Part shown: one piece after another, positions 1 through 7,947 of the stretch
Layout of the letters: the number at the start of each line of letters is the position of its first letter
Numbering within the stretch: position 1 is the first letter of the stretch
Assembly (NCBI GenBank): GCA_037139195.1
Contig: JBAXGW010000005.1
Span: 33,568 to 97,567, forward strand
Reading direction: 5' to 3'
Origin: JBAXGW01 sp037139195
GTDB lineage: Bacteria; Bacteroidota; Bacteroidia; Bacteroidales; JAHJDW01
Length of the DNA stretch: 64,000 nucleotides
Position numbers and translations under genes: made by a program
The notes under the pieces: model-generated
The model's input: the letters and a program-made list of their open reading frames with translations, nothing else
Told to the model about the DNA's origin: nothing
The model's database searches: none

Positions 1-555
1 ATAAATAACGCAGGTATTTCTATGCGAGCCATATTCGAAGATGTTGATTTAAGCGTAATTCACAAATTAATGGATACAAATTTTTGGGGCACTGTTTATT
101 CCACAAAGTACGCTTTGCCTTATATTTTAAAATCAAAAGGAAGTGTTGTCGGTGTTTCTTCTATTGCTGGTTATGTTGGTTTGCCTGCTAGAACTGGCTA
201 TTCTGCATCTAAGTTTGCTATGCAAGGTTTTCTAGAAGTACTAAGAACTGAAAATTTAAAGAAAGGACTTCATGTTCTTATAGCATGTCCAGGATTTACA
301 GCTTCAAATATCCGAAATACTGCTTTAGTAAAAGACGGTTCGCAGCAAGGTGATTCTCCTCGTGATGAAGGTAAAATGATGAGTTCCGAAGAAGTTGCAA
401 AGTCAATTGTAAAAGCAATTAAAAAACGGAAACCAACTCTGATACTTACGCTTGAAGGAAAATTAGTTGTTTTGTTTAAAAAGTTTGTTCCAACATTGCT
501 AACAAAAATGGTATATAATAGCATGGCTAAAGAAGCTGATTCTCCTCTAAAATAA
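1..555 (+). CDS. Short-chain dehydrogenase/reductase (5' partial)
   Basis: The reading frame is open from the first base of the window, so the gene begins upstream and the N-terminal NAD(P)-binding glycine motif is missing. The visible part starts with the SDR structural motif NNAG (bases 7-18), followed by a conserved Asn-rich helix region, the catalytic Ser in VSSIAG and the Tyr-x-x-x-Lys pair in YSASK. These are the hallmarks of classical SDR oxidoreductases, which reduce or oxidise carbonyl/alcohol groups with NAD(P)H. The C-terminal part has a hydrophobic stretch, as in membrane-associated SDRs of the DltE/YqjQ type, but the substrate cannot be read from sequence. Only 8 bases separate it from the patatin gene, so the two are probably co-transcribed. 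Confidence 0.9.
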   Translation: MNNAGISMRAIFEDVDLSVIHKLMDTNFWGTVYSTKYALPYILKSKGSVVGVSSIAGYVGLPARTGYSASKFAMQGFLEVLRTENLKKGLHVLIACPGFTASNIRNTALVKDGSQQGDSPRDEGKMMSSEEVAKSIVKAIKKRKPTLILTLEGKLVVLFKKFVPTLLTKMVYNSMAKEADSPLK

Positions 556-563
556 AATCGCTT

Positions 564-2855
564 ATGAGAACTATTCAAAATGGTTTTGTAATTACTTTCA
601 TGCTATTGTTTTTTGCATTAAATGTTCCTGCTCAAAAAGTAGGATTAGTTTTAAGTGGAGGAGGTGCAAGGGGTTTGGCTCATATTGGTGTTATTAAAGC
701 ACTTGAAGAAAACAATATTCCTATCGATTATATTACAGGTACATCAATGGGTGCAATTGTTGGAGCATTATATGCTTCAGGCTATTCGCCTGAAATGATG
801 GAGCAAATTGTAACATCTGAGGATTTTAAATATTGGTCGAATGGGAAAATTCCCGAAAAATACTATTATTTTTTTAAACAGCCTTCTGTAGATCCTTCTT
901 GGGTTTCGATGAAATTTAGATGGGATTCTATTTTTCAAGCTTCATTGCCAACCAACTTAATATCGCCGGTGCAAATGGATTTGGCATTTATTGAAATTTT
1001 TTCTCGTTCAAATGCTTTAGCCAAAAGCAATTTTGATAGTTTATTTATTCCTTTTCGTTGTGTAGCATCTGATATTGAAGCTGGAAAGGTTTATGTGCCT
1101 CAAAAAGCCTCCTTGGCACAAATGGTTAGAGCATCTATGACAATCCCTTTGGTTTTTAAACCCATTTTAATAGACAATAAATTAATGTTTGATGGCGGTA
1201 TTTATAATAACTTTCCTGCCGACGTGATGTTAGAACAGTTTAAGCCCGATGTTATAATTGGTAGTCAGGTTGTTACAAATTTCGACCCTCCCGACCCTAA
1301 CGATATAATGACGCAAATTGAAAATATGATTGTTTCAAGAACAAATTTTGATATTATTATTGATAGCGGTGTTTTGTTGAAACCAAAAGTTCAAGATGTT
1401 TCAATATTAAATTTTGAGCGTTCTAAAGAAATGATTGATATTGGCTATAATACTACAATTGAAAATATTGAACTTATTAAACAAAAAATTAATAGAAGAG
1501 TTGATAGGATTGAATTAGCAAAGAAAAGATTTGATTATAACAATAAATTGCCTCGATTATTAATTGATAATATTTATATCAAAGGATTAACTCCGCGTCA
1601 ATCAAAATATGTGTATAAGTTATTAACTAAAAAAGCCGACGTTGTATCATTTGATGATTTAAAAATTGAATACTTGAAAATTATTGCCGATGATAAAATA
1701 GCAAGTATATATCCACGAGTAGAGTATAATTCTGATACTCATTATTTCGATTTATATCTTGACGTAGAACGTGATAAAAAATTTATGGCTGAAATAGGTG
1801 GTAATATGTCGTCAAGTGCAAGCAGTCAGGCTTATGTTGGAATGCAGTATAAGGCCTTTAACGATAGGTCGTTAAGTTTGTTTGGGAACGTATACTTTAG
1901 CAAGTTTTATATGTCGTCGCAGTTGAAAACACGTATAGATTTTCCATATAAATTGCCATTCTATCTTGAAGCCGATTTTACCTTAAACCGATGGGATTAT
2001 TTTAAAAGTAGTGGGGCATTTTTTCAAAATGTTCGTCCTTCCTATTTAGTTCAAAACGAACAGCACACAGCTATAAATTTAGGATTTCCAGCTAAAAATA
2101 AAGGAAAATTTGTTGGTGGTTTTGCACAAGGTTATAATTTGGATGAATACTATCATAACAATAATTTTGCAAAAGAAGATACAACCGATAAAACGAAGTT
2201 TACATTTGCTACTGCATATTTTTTCTTCGAACGTAATACGTTAAATAGAAAACAATATGCAAATTCAGGAACCTATCTAAAGGCATCTCTTAAGTACTTG
2301 GTAGGAAAAGAGTTGAATCAGCCTGGTTCGACTTCATTGCTGAATGCTGAAGAACGATATAATCACACTCGATATGTTTTTAAATTCGTATATGATAATT
2401 ATTTTAAGCAAATGCGAAAAGTGAAATTTGGCTTTTTTACAGAAGAAGTTTTTTCACTTCAAAATAAATTCAATAATTATACTGCAACTCTATTGCAAGC
2501 GCCATCTTTTATTCCAACTCCTGATAGTAAAACAATGTTTCTCGAGAAATTCAGATCATTTAATTATGCATCAGTTGGCTTTAAAGCAATTTGGTTATTA
2601 AATCAAAAATTTAATTTGCGTCTCGAAGGTTATTGCTTTCAGCCATATAAAGAAATATTACGCGATAATTTAAATAATGCATATTTTGGCAAGGCATTTA
2701 ATACTCGTCATTGGATTGCAAGTATGGCTGCTGTTTATCATACGCCGCTTGGTCCAGTGAGTATTAGCTTTAATTTGTATGATAACAACTACAAATCGCA
2801 CTCGCTATTATTTAACTTTGGTTATATAATGTTTAATGAAAAAGTAACAGATTGA
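564..2855 (+). CDS. Patatin-like phospholipase fused to POTRA and BamA-like outer-membrane barrel
   Basis: The 763-residue protein has a signal peptide (about 1-23), then a patatin/RssA-type lipase domain with oxyanion-hole motif SGGGARG (31-37), nucleophile elbow GTSMG (59-63, Ser61) and the dyad Asp in DGG (210-212). A POTRA-like segment follows (about 330-402), and the rest (about 405-763) has alternating aromatic strands typical of an Omp85/BamA barrel. This is the order seen in type Vd (PlpD-like) patatin autotransporters, which display or release a phospholipase at the cell surface. The family assignment is from motifs; secretion topology is inferred. It follows the SDR gene by 8 bases, suggesting a lipid-related operon. 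Confidence 0.88.
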   Translation: MRTIQNGFVITFMLLFFALNVPAQKVGLVLSGGGARGLAHIGVIKALEENNIPIDYITGTSMGAIVGALYASGYSPEMMEQIVTSEDFKYWSNGKIPEKYYYFFKQPSVDPSWVSMKFRWDSIFQASLPTNLISPVQMDLAFIEIFSRSNALAKSNFDSLFIPFRCVASDIEAGKVYVPQKASLAQMVRASMTIPLVFKPILIDNKLMFDGGIYNNFPADVMLEQFKPDVIIGSQVVTNFDPPDPNDIMTQIENMIVSRTNFDIIIDSGVLLKPKVQDVSILNFERSKEMIDIGYNTTIENIELIKQKINRRVDRIELAKKRFDYNNKLPRLLIDNIYIKGLTPRQSKYVYKLLTKKADVVSFDDLKIEYLKIIADDKIASIYPRVEYNSDTHYFDLYLDVERDKKFMAEIGGNMSSSASSQAYVGMQYKAFNDRSLSLFGNVYFSKFYMSSQLKTRIDFPYKLPFYLEADFTLNRWDYFKSSGAFFQNVRPSYLVQNEQHTAINLGFPAKNKGKFVGGFAQGYNLDEYYHNNNFAKEDTTDKTKFTFATAYFFFERNTLNRKQYANSGTYLKASLKYLVGKELNQPGSTSLLNAEERYNHTRYVFKFVYDNYFKQMRKVKFGFFTEEVFSLQNKFNNYTATLLQAPSFIPTPDSKTMFLEKFRSFNYASVGFKAIWLLNQKFNLRLEGYCFQPYKEILRDNLNNAYFGKAFNTRHWIASMAAVYHTPLGPVSISFNLYDNNYKSHSLLFNFGYIMFNEKVTD

Positions 2856-3012
2856 TTTTTTTAAGTCTATATAATTGATATTTAAAACATTGTGTTATTG
2901 TTGATTTGTGTTAAATAATTATTTAGTTTTTGCTTTTTACAAATAGCAATGTTTTTAATAATTTCAGGGCTTAATTTATCTAGTTTTAGAGCGTTTTATT
3001 AAAAAATATTGT

Positions 3013-3020
3013 TATTTTTG
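3013..3020 (+). promoter_or_regulatory. Candidate -7 element (TATTTTTG) for the DUF349 gene
   Basis: Matches the Bacteroidota -7 consensus TAnnTTTG. It lies 35 bases before the ATG at 3056; no convincing -33 TTTG box was seen. Confidence 0.45.
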
Positions 3021-3055
3021 CGAACATTTTTTTTTGAATCAAATAAATTCAAGTA

Positions 3056-5026
3056 ATGGAAAACATGGAAAACAATTCTATTAAACTGATTTCTGACGAA
3101 TTAGATTCTGTTCAGGAACAAAGTTCTACTGTTATTGAAGATACTGCTGAAACTACTCAATCAATTGTTGATTACACTACAGAAGAAATCGAATTAACAG
3201 ACCAATTAGCTCAAATTGAAGAGCCAACTGACATTGCCAATGAAGAATTGGTTGATACCAAACAAGTAATAGCTGAAATCGACGATAACGATGCTGCGAT
3301 GCTAGAACTTGAAGAGAAAATGTCGAAAATGTCGAAGGTTGAATTGACTGAAGAATTAGGTAAATTGCTTGAATCTGATGATGTTAATGCTATCAAGAAA
3401 AGAGTTAGCATGGTTCGTTTGGCATATACCAGAATTAAAAGTGATGAAAACAAGCTAGCATTAGCAGATTTTATTTCGGGTGGTGGCGAAGAAATTGCAT
3501 TTGAACCACTTTTTGATGAGATAGATGCTGATTTTAATGCTACTTTCAATAAATATAAGCAACTTAAAAAGGATAAAGACGCTCTATTAGAAAATGACCG
3601 TCAAGCTAATTTGAAAATCAAGATGGAAATTCTTGACGAAATTAAAAAACTAATTAGCAGCGAGGAAACTCTTAAAAAAACGTATGACGAATTTCGCCTA
3701 TTACAAGATAAATGGAGTTCAACAGGTCCGGTTCCTCCAAAAGATTTAAATAACCTATTGCAAAACTATCATCATCATGTTGAATTGTTTTTTGATTTCG
3801 TTAAACTTAATAACGAAATGAAAGACCTTGATATGAGAAAAAATCTTGAACTTAAAATTGAGTTGTGCGAAAAAGCAGAAGAGCTGTTGATTGAAACTTC
3901 TGTAAATAAATCGTTCCAGAAACTTCAAGATTATCATTTAAGATGGAAAGAAATAGGACCAGTGCCTTCTGATAAAAAAGATGATATATGGGAACGCTTT
4001 AAAACCGTTTCGGATCAGCTAAATGAAAGAAGAAAAGATTTTTACGACAAACAGCAAGTTGAAAGAGAAGAAAATTTAGTTAAAAAAACAGCTTTATGCG
4101 AAAAGGTAGAGCAAATAATTGAATTAGCTTTTGAGTCGACAAAGGATTTTGAAGATAAAGCGAAAGAAATTTCTGAAATTCAAAAAGAGTGGAAAACTAT
4201 TGGTTTTGCACCAAAAAAAGATAATGATGAAATTTGGAGAAGATTCAAAGTTGCTAATGATAAGTTTTTTGATTTAAGAACTGATTTTTATAAAGATATT
4301 AAATCTGAACGCACCGATAATTTAAATAAGAAACTAGAGCTTTGTATTAATGCAGAATCGATGCAAAATACAACAGATTGGAAACAAGGGACAACTGATT
4401 TCCTCCGTCTGCAAGATGAATGGAAGAAGATTGGTGCTGTTCCACCAAAATATTCTGATAAAATATGGAAGCGTTTTAGAGCTGCTTGTGATGCTTTTTT
4501 CAATGCAAAATCTACTCATTTTTCTTCTGTAGGCGATCAGCAAACAATTAACCTTAATTTAAAGAAAGAATTGGTTGATAAGGTTGAGAATTTTGTTTTT
4601 AACGACAACAGTGGCGACAATCTTAATATACTTAAAGATTTCCAACGTCAATGGATGGAAATTGGTCATGTGCCATTAAAAGATAAAGATAGATTGTATA
4701 AACAATTCAAAGCTGCAATTGATAAGCATTTTGAAAACTTGAAAATTAGTAATTCCGAAAAACAAAGCTATAATTACAAATCAAAAATCGAATCTTATAA
4801 AGATAATTCAGATGGTTCAAAACAAATGAGCCAAGAAAAGCGCTTTATAACCAATAAAATGGCAACTTTGAAAAGTGATATAGCAATTTGGGAAAATAAT
4901 ATTGGATTCCTTTCTAAATCAAAAAGCTCTGAGACATTAAGAAATCAATATCTTGAAAAAATTGAACAGGCTAAAAAACAGATTGAAGAATTGAATTCAA
5001 AAATGAAGTTGATAAATAGCATTTAA
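3056..5026 (+). CDS. DUF349 repeat protein
   Basis: A 656-residue, highly charged protein with an acidic, Glu/Thr-rich N-terminus (about 1-90). Five copies of a roughly 75-residue helical DUF349 unit follow, each marked by a W-x-x-x-G-x-x-P signature (WSSTGPVP, WKEIGPVP, WKTIGFAP, WKKIGAVP, WMEIGHVP). The end is a Lys/Glu-rich coiled-coil-like tail. No signal peptide, so cytoplasmic. DUF349 proteins are widespread in Bacteroidota and Actinobacteria; their biochemical role is not settled, so none is assigned here. A second in-frame ATG lies at 3065. The gene stands alone and ends in a strong terminator. Confidence 0.85.
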   Translation: MENMENNSIKLISDELDSVQEQSSTVIEDTAETTQSIVDYTTEEIELTDQLAQIEEPTDIANEELVDTKQVIAEIDDNDAAMLELEEKMSKMSKVELTEELGKLLESDDVNAIKKRVSMVRLAYTRIKSDENKLALADFISGGGEEIAFEPLFDEIDADFNATFNKYKQLKKDKDALLENDRQANLKIKMEILDEIKKLISSEETLKKTYDEFRLLQDKWSSTGPVPPKDLNNLLQNYHHHVELFFDFVKLNNEMKDLDMRKNLELKIELCEKAEELLIETSVNKSFQKLQDYHLRWKEIGPVPSDKKDDIWERFKTVSDQLNERRKDFYDKQQVEREENLVKKTALCEKVEQIIELAFESTKDFEDKAKEISEIQKEWKTIGFAPKKDNDEIWRRFKVANDKFFDLRTDFYKDIKSERTDNLNKKLELCINAESMQNTTDWKQGTTDFLRLQDEWKKIGAVPPKYSDKIWKRFRAACDAFFNAKSTHFSSVGDQQTINLNLKKELVDKVENFVFNDNSGDNLNILKDFQRQWMEIGHVPLKDKDRLYKQFKAAIDKHFENLKISNSEKQSYNYKSKIESYKDNSDGSKQMSQEKRFITNKMATLKSDIAIWENNIGFLSKSKSSETLRNQYLEKIEQAKKQIEELNSKMKLINSI

Positions 5027-5054
5027 AATATTTTTTTATTTTTTTTATTTTTTT

Positions 5055-5082
5055 AACACCCCGTTGATGGGGTGTTTTTTTT
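5055..5082 (+). terminator. Rho-independent terminator after the DUF349 gene
   Basis: Perfect 8-bp stem AACACCCC / GGGGTGTT with a 6-base loop, followed by a run of T. Confidence 0.9.
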
Positions 5083-5094
5083 AACAAGAACGAT

Positions 5095-5994
5095 ATGCAG
5101 CTGTTATCCCCTGAAAACTGGAAAGATTACGAATTGATTGATTCGGGTAATTTTGAAAAATTAGAGCGTTTTGGTTCTCAGATATTAACCCGCCCAGAAC
5201 CTCAGGCAATATGGAAAAAATCTTTAGCAGAAGGTGAGTGGAGCAATCTGAGCAACGCAAAATATACTAGAAAAAAAGGAAAAGACAGCCAAAATATAGA
5301 ATTTGGCGATAAAGGGCAGTGGCAATTAGGTAAAGGAACTAAGGAGCAATGGTTTGTTAACTATAAATTAGGCGAAAACTTAATTAAGTTTAGGTTAGGT
5401 TTAACTTCATTTGGTCATATCGGCGTTTTCCCTGAACAAGCTTCAAACTGGGAATTTATCTATTCTTCAATTAAATCATTGAAATCAAATGATGCAAAAG
5501 TGCTGAATTTGTTCGCATATACAGGCGGAGCATCTTTGGCTGCTAAAGTAGCAGGCGCTGATGTGTCGCATGTAGATTCAGTGAAGCAGGTTATCACATG
5601 GTCAAAAGAAAATATGGAGGCTTCATCACTAAAAGATATTCGTTGGATTATTGAAGACGCCTTGAAATATGTAAAAAGAGAAGTAAAGCGCGAGAAAAAA
5701 TACAATGGTATAATTCTCGATCCTCCTGCTTATGGACGAGGACCAGATGGTGAAAAATGGATATTAGAAGAAAATTTGCCCGAATTATTAAGTTGTTGTA
5801 ATGATCTTTTATCCGACAACAATTCTTTTTTAATATTGAATTTGTATTCAATGGGCTTTTCATCAACTGTTGCAAAAAACTTAGTGTCAACTTTCTTTAA
5901 TCAGAAAGAAAATATTGAATATGGTGAATTGCAGCTAAATGATAAATTTAATAAAGCATTGCCTTTAGGAGTTTTTGCTAGGTTTAGAAAATAA
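5095..5994 (+). CDS. Class I SAM-dependent methyltransferase (RlmI/PF10672-like)
   Basis: A 299-residue protein with the SAM-binding motif I in VLNLFAYTGGASLAA (136-150), an acidic motif II in HVDSVKQ (159-165) and the motif IV DPPAYGRGP (209-217). The DPPAY form and layout match the class I methyltransferases related to 23S rRNA cytosine methyltransferase RlmI (PF10672). It lacks an N-terminal PUA domain of the full RlmI type; the first 90 residues form a different, shorter domain. rRNA or other RNA is the likely substrate, but this is inference. The ATG lies 12 bases after the preceding terminator, so the promoter must overlap that terminator or transcription reads through. Confidence 0.8.
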   Translation: MQLLSPENWKDYELIDSGNFEKLERFGSQILTRPEPQAIWKKSLAEGEWSNLSNAKYTRKKGKDSQNIEFGDKGQWQLGKGTKEQWFVNYKLGENLIKFRLGLTSFGHIGVFPEQASNWEFIYSSIKSLKSNDAKVLNLFAYTGGASLAAKVAGADVSHVDSVKQVITWSKENMEASSLKDIRWIIEDALKYVKREVKREKKYNGIILDPPAYGRGPDGEKWILEENLPELLSCCNDLLSDNNSFLILNLYSMGFSSTVAKNLVSTFFNQKENIEYGELQLNDKFNKALPLGVFARFRK

Positions 5995-6022
5995 AAAAAA
6001 GCTTCGTTTTCGAAGCTTTTTT
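5995..6022. terminator. Bidirectional terminator between convergent genes
   Basis: Stem AAAAAAGCTTCG / CGAAGCTTTTTT with a TTTT loop. A-rich on one side and T-rich on the other, so it can serve the methyltransferase (+) and the lipoprotein gene (-). Confidence 0.9.
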
Positions 6023-6041
6023 GTGTCATAATATATTTTCA

Positions 6042-6749
6042 TTAAGGTTTAACATTTTCTTGAACAATTGTTTTTAAGTCTTTTGTTCTTTTAGTTAATA
6101 CAAATCTGCATTTTGAAAAATTTGTTACTGGCCAACCATTCCAAAGTACTAAATTGCCATATTGATCCTTTTTATTGTATACTGCCTTAGTTGTATTGTC
6201 AATTTCCCAAGTCATAATTTCAGGTGCGCCTTCAGCTACTGTTTCGTCAAAAGATACTTTTACATCCATAAATTTATGATATACAACAAACTCCAAGAAG
6301 CTTTGATCAATCCCAATAATTGAAAGCAATTCTTTTATTGTCTTTTGTCCAGGTAAACCTTCAAGCTTCATTTCCAATGTAAATCTTGGGGCAACTCCAC
6401 CAGCAACAAAAAATTCACCACCATTAAAGTCTAAATTAGCATAATTGAAAACTGCATCAATTTTCGAAGCTATTTGTGTGTATTTATTTCCACCATATAC
6501 AACATACATCATCATAGGACCGGCAGTAGAAATAATTGTGCCATCGCTGCTTAAATGAAATGCTGCTATTGGAAATTTAATACTATCAAGAATTGATGCT
6601 CCATTTTCGTTATATGCTTGAGTAACTTCCCAGACGCCTTCCATTCTAGTTTTTGTTGGTGTTTCTTCTTTATCTTTTACACAAGAAGAAAGAATTAGTA
6701 ATGATGAAATTATCATCAATACGCTAAGTTTCTTGATCAGTTTTTTCAT
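6042..6749 (-). CDS. Hypothetical lipoprotein
   Basis: 235 residues from the chosen start at 6749; a longer frame reaches 6842, but only the shorter one begins directly with a lipoprotein signal. Basic N-terminus, hydrophobic core and lipobox ending in Cys23 (LILSSC) are clear. The mature part begins with a WEVTQAY segment and a set of alternating strands, which resembles the lipocalin-like repeats common in Bacteroidota lipoproteins, but I do not recognise a named family. A -7 element at 6771-6778 is 21 bases upstream of this start and supports it. Function unknown; it is expected at the outer or inner membrane periplasmic face. Confidence 0.75.
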   Translation of the reverse strand: MKKLIKKLSVLMIISSLLILSSCVKDKEETPTKTRMEGVWEVTQAYNENGASILDSIKFPIAAFHLSSDGTIISTAGPMMMYVVYGGNKYTQIASKIDAVFNYANLDFNGGEFFVAGGVAPRFTLEMKLEGLPGQKTIKELLSIIGIDQSFLEFVVYHKFMDVKVSFDETVAEGAPEIMTWEIDNTTKAVYNKKDQYGNLVLWNGWPVTNFSKCRFVLTKRTKDLKTIVQENVKP

Positions 6750-6770
6750 AGCTAACAATTTTTGAGTTAA

Positions 6771-6778
6771 CAAATATA
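6771..6778 (-). promoter_or_regulatory. Candidate -7 element for the 6042-6749 lipoprotein gene
   Basis: CAAATATA on the plus strand is TATATTTG on the minus strand, a full TAnnTTTG match. It favours the ATG at 6749 over the longer frame. Confidence 0.5.
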
Positions 6779-6901
6779 GTAATTCTATATTCATGATAAA
6801 AGCAAATTTTAAGATTTTGTTGTTTATCAATTTATCTGCCAAACTTGTTGAAAAATCAAAAAAATGATGAGAAAACTAAAAAAATGTTAAATTTTAGTTT
6901 C

Positions 6902-6909
6902 TATATTTG
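6902..6909 (+). promoter_or_regulatory. Candidate -7 element (TATATTTG) for the EamA transporter
   Basis: Full TAnnTTTG match, 26 bases before the ATG at 6936. Confidence 0.5.
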
Positions 6910-6935
6910 CAGAATAATATAATATTTAGAACGTA

Positions 6936-7829
6936 ATGGGAGATAAGAAGCTGGTAAAAGTATATCTGTATGCAATATTTGCTATGATTTTTTGGAGCTT
7001 AACATTTGTGTGTTACGATTTACTTTTTGAACTAAATTTCAAACCAATTACAATTGTACTAATTCGCTTGTTTTTATCTTCGATTGTTCTTTTTAGTGTT
7101 TTGTTAATAATTAATAAATATGAAAGAATAAAAAGGGAAGATTATACTTCATTTTTGCTTTTAGCATCATTTGAACCTTTTTTTTATTTCATTGGGGAAA
7201 GTTATGGTATTCAAATGACCTCGCCTGCAATGGCCTCAATTATTATATCTACTATCCCACTTTTTGCTCCAATTTTCGGATTTTATGTTTTTAAAGAGAG
7301 GATAACCTCTAAAAATATTTTAGGCATTGCTATCTCAACAGTTGGATTGATTATTCTAACAGTGAAATCAGATTTTACGCTTGTTGCTCCTTTAAAGGGC
7401 TTGGCGTTTCTTTTTTTAGCGGTTGCTTCAACTATGTTTTATGGAATATATTTAAAAAAGTTATCTGTAAAATATACTCCTATGACTATTGTTGCTTTTC
7501 AGAATACAATTGGAATATTTTATTTTTTGCCACTCTTTTTTCTTTTTGATTTTACTTCAATAAAAGAATTAGTTTTTACTCAAAATGCAATTGTTAGTTT
7601 ATTTTATCTGGCTTTGTTCGGCTCATCACTTGCATTTATTCTTTATACTATTGTTATTCGTGAAATTGGAATGGCTAAAGCCAACGTTTTTACTAATATT
7701 ATTCCAATTTTTACCGCAATTTTTTCCTATTTTATAGTAAACGAACAGTTTACTGTTAAAAAAGTGCTTGGTATCACTGTGATTCTTATCGGATTATTTT
7801 TAGCACAGATGAAATCAAAGAAAAACTAA
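6936..7829 (+). CDS. EamA/DMT-family transporter
   Basis: A 297-residue, strongly hydrophobic protein with about ten predicted transmembrane helices arranged as two EamA halves (about 5-140 and 150-292). Each half ends in the typical 'F.E..T..K..G' type segment (FKERITSKNILG near 124-135 and VNEQFTVKKVLG near 267-278), which is diagnostic of the drug/metabolite transporter superfamily. These are inner-membrane exporters of small metabolites such as amino acids or nucleosides; substrate cannot be inferred. The gene stands alone with its own promoter candidate and a 118-base gap to iorA. Confidence 0.88.
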   Translation: MGDKKLVKVYLYAIFAMIFWSLTFVCYDLLFELNFKPITIVLIRLFLSSIVLFSVLLIINKYERIKREDYTSFLLLASFEPFFYFIGESYGIQMTSPAMASIIISTIPLFAPIFGFYVFKERITSKNILGIAISTVGLIILTVKSDFTLVAPLKGLAFLFLAVASTMFYGIYLKKLSVKYTPMTIVAFQNTIGIFYFLPLFFLFDFTSIKELVFTQNAIVSLFYLALFGSSLAFILYTIVIREIGMAKANVFTNIIPIFTAIFSYFIVNEQFTVKKVLGITVILIGLFLAQMKSKKN

Positions 7830-7894
7830 AAGGATTTAGTACGTTTTTCAACAACTTTTAACTAATAAATTATTACACTAGTTTTTTTTTTTAA

Positions 7895-7902
7895 TAGATT
7901 TG
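7895..7902 (+). promoter_or_regulatory. Candidate -7 element (TAGATTTG) for iorAB
   Basis: Full TAnnTTTG match, 45 bases before iorA, directly after a T-rich tract. Confidence 0.5.
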
Positions 7903-7947
7903 TGGTATAAAGAATTATCATTTGATACTAACAAATAAAATATAGAG

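Noticed and set aside
6750..6842. N-terminal extension of the lipoprotein
   Set aside because: It would bury the lipobox and includes the -7 element region.
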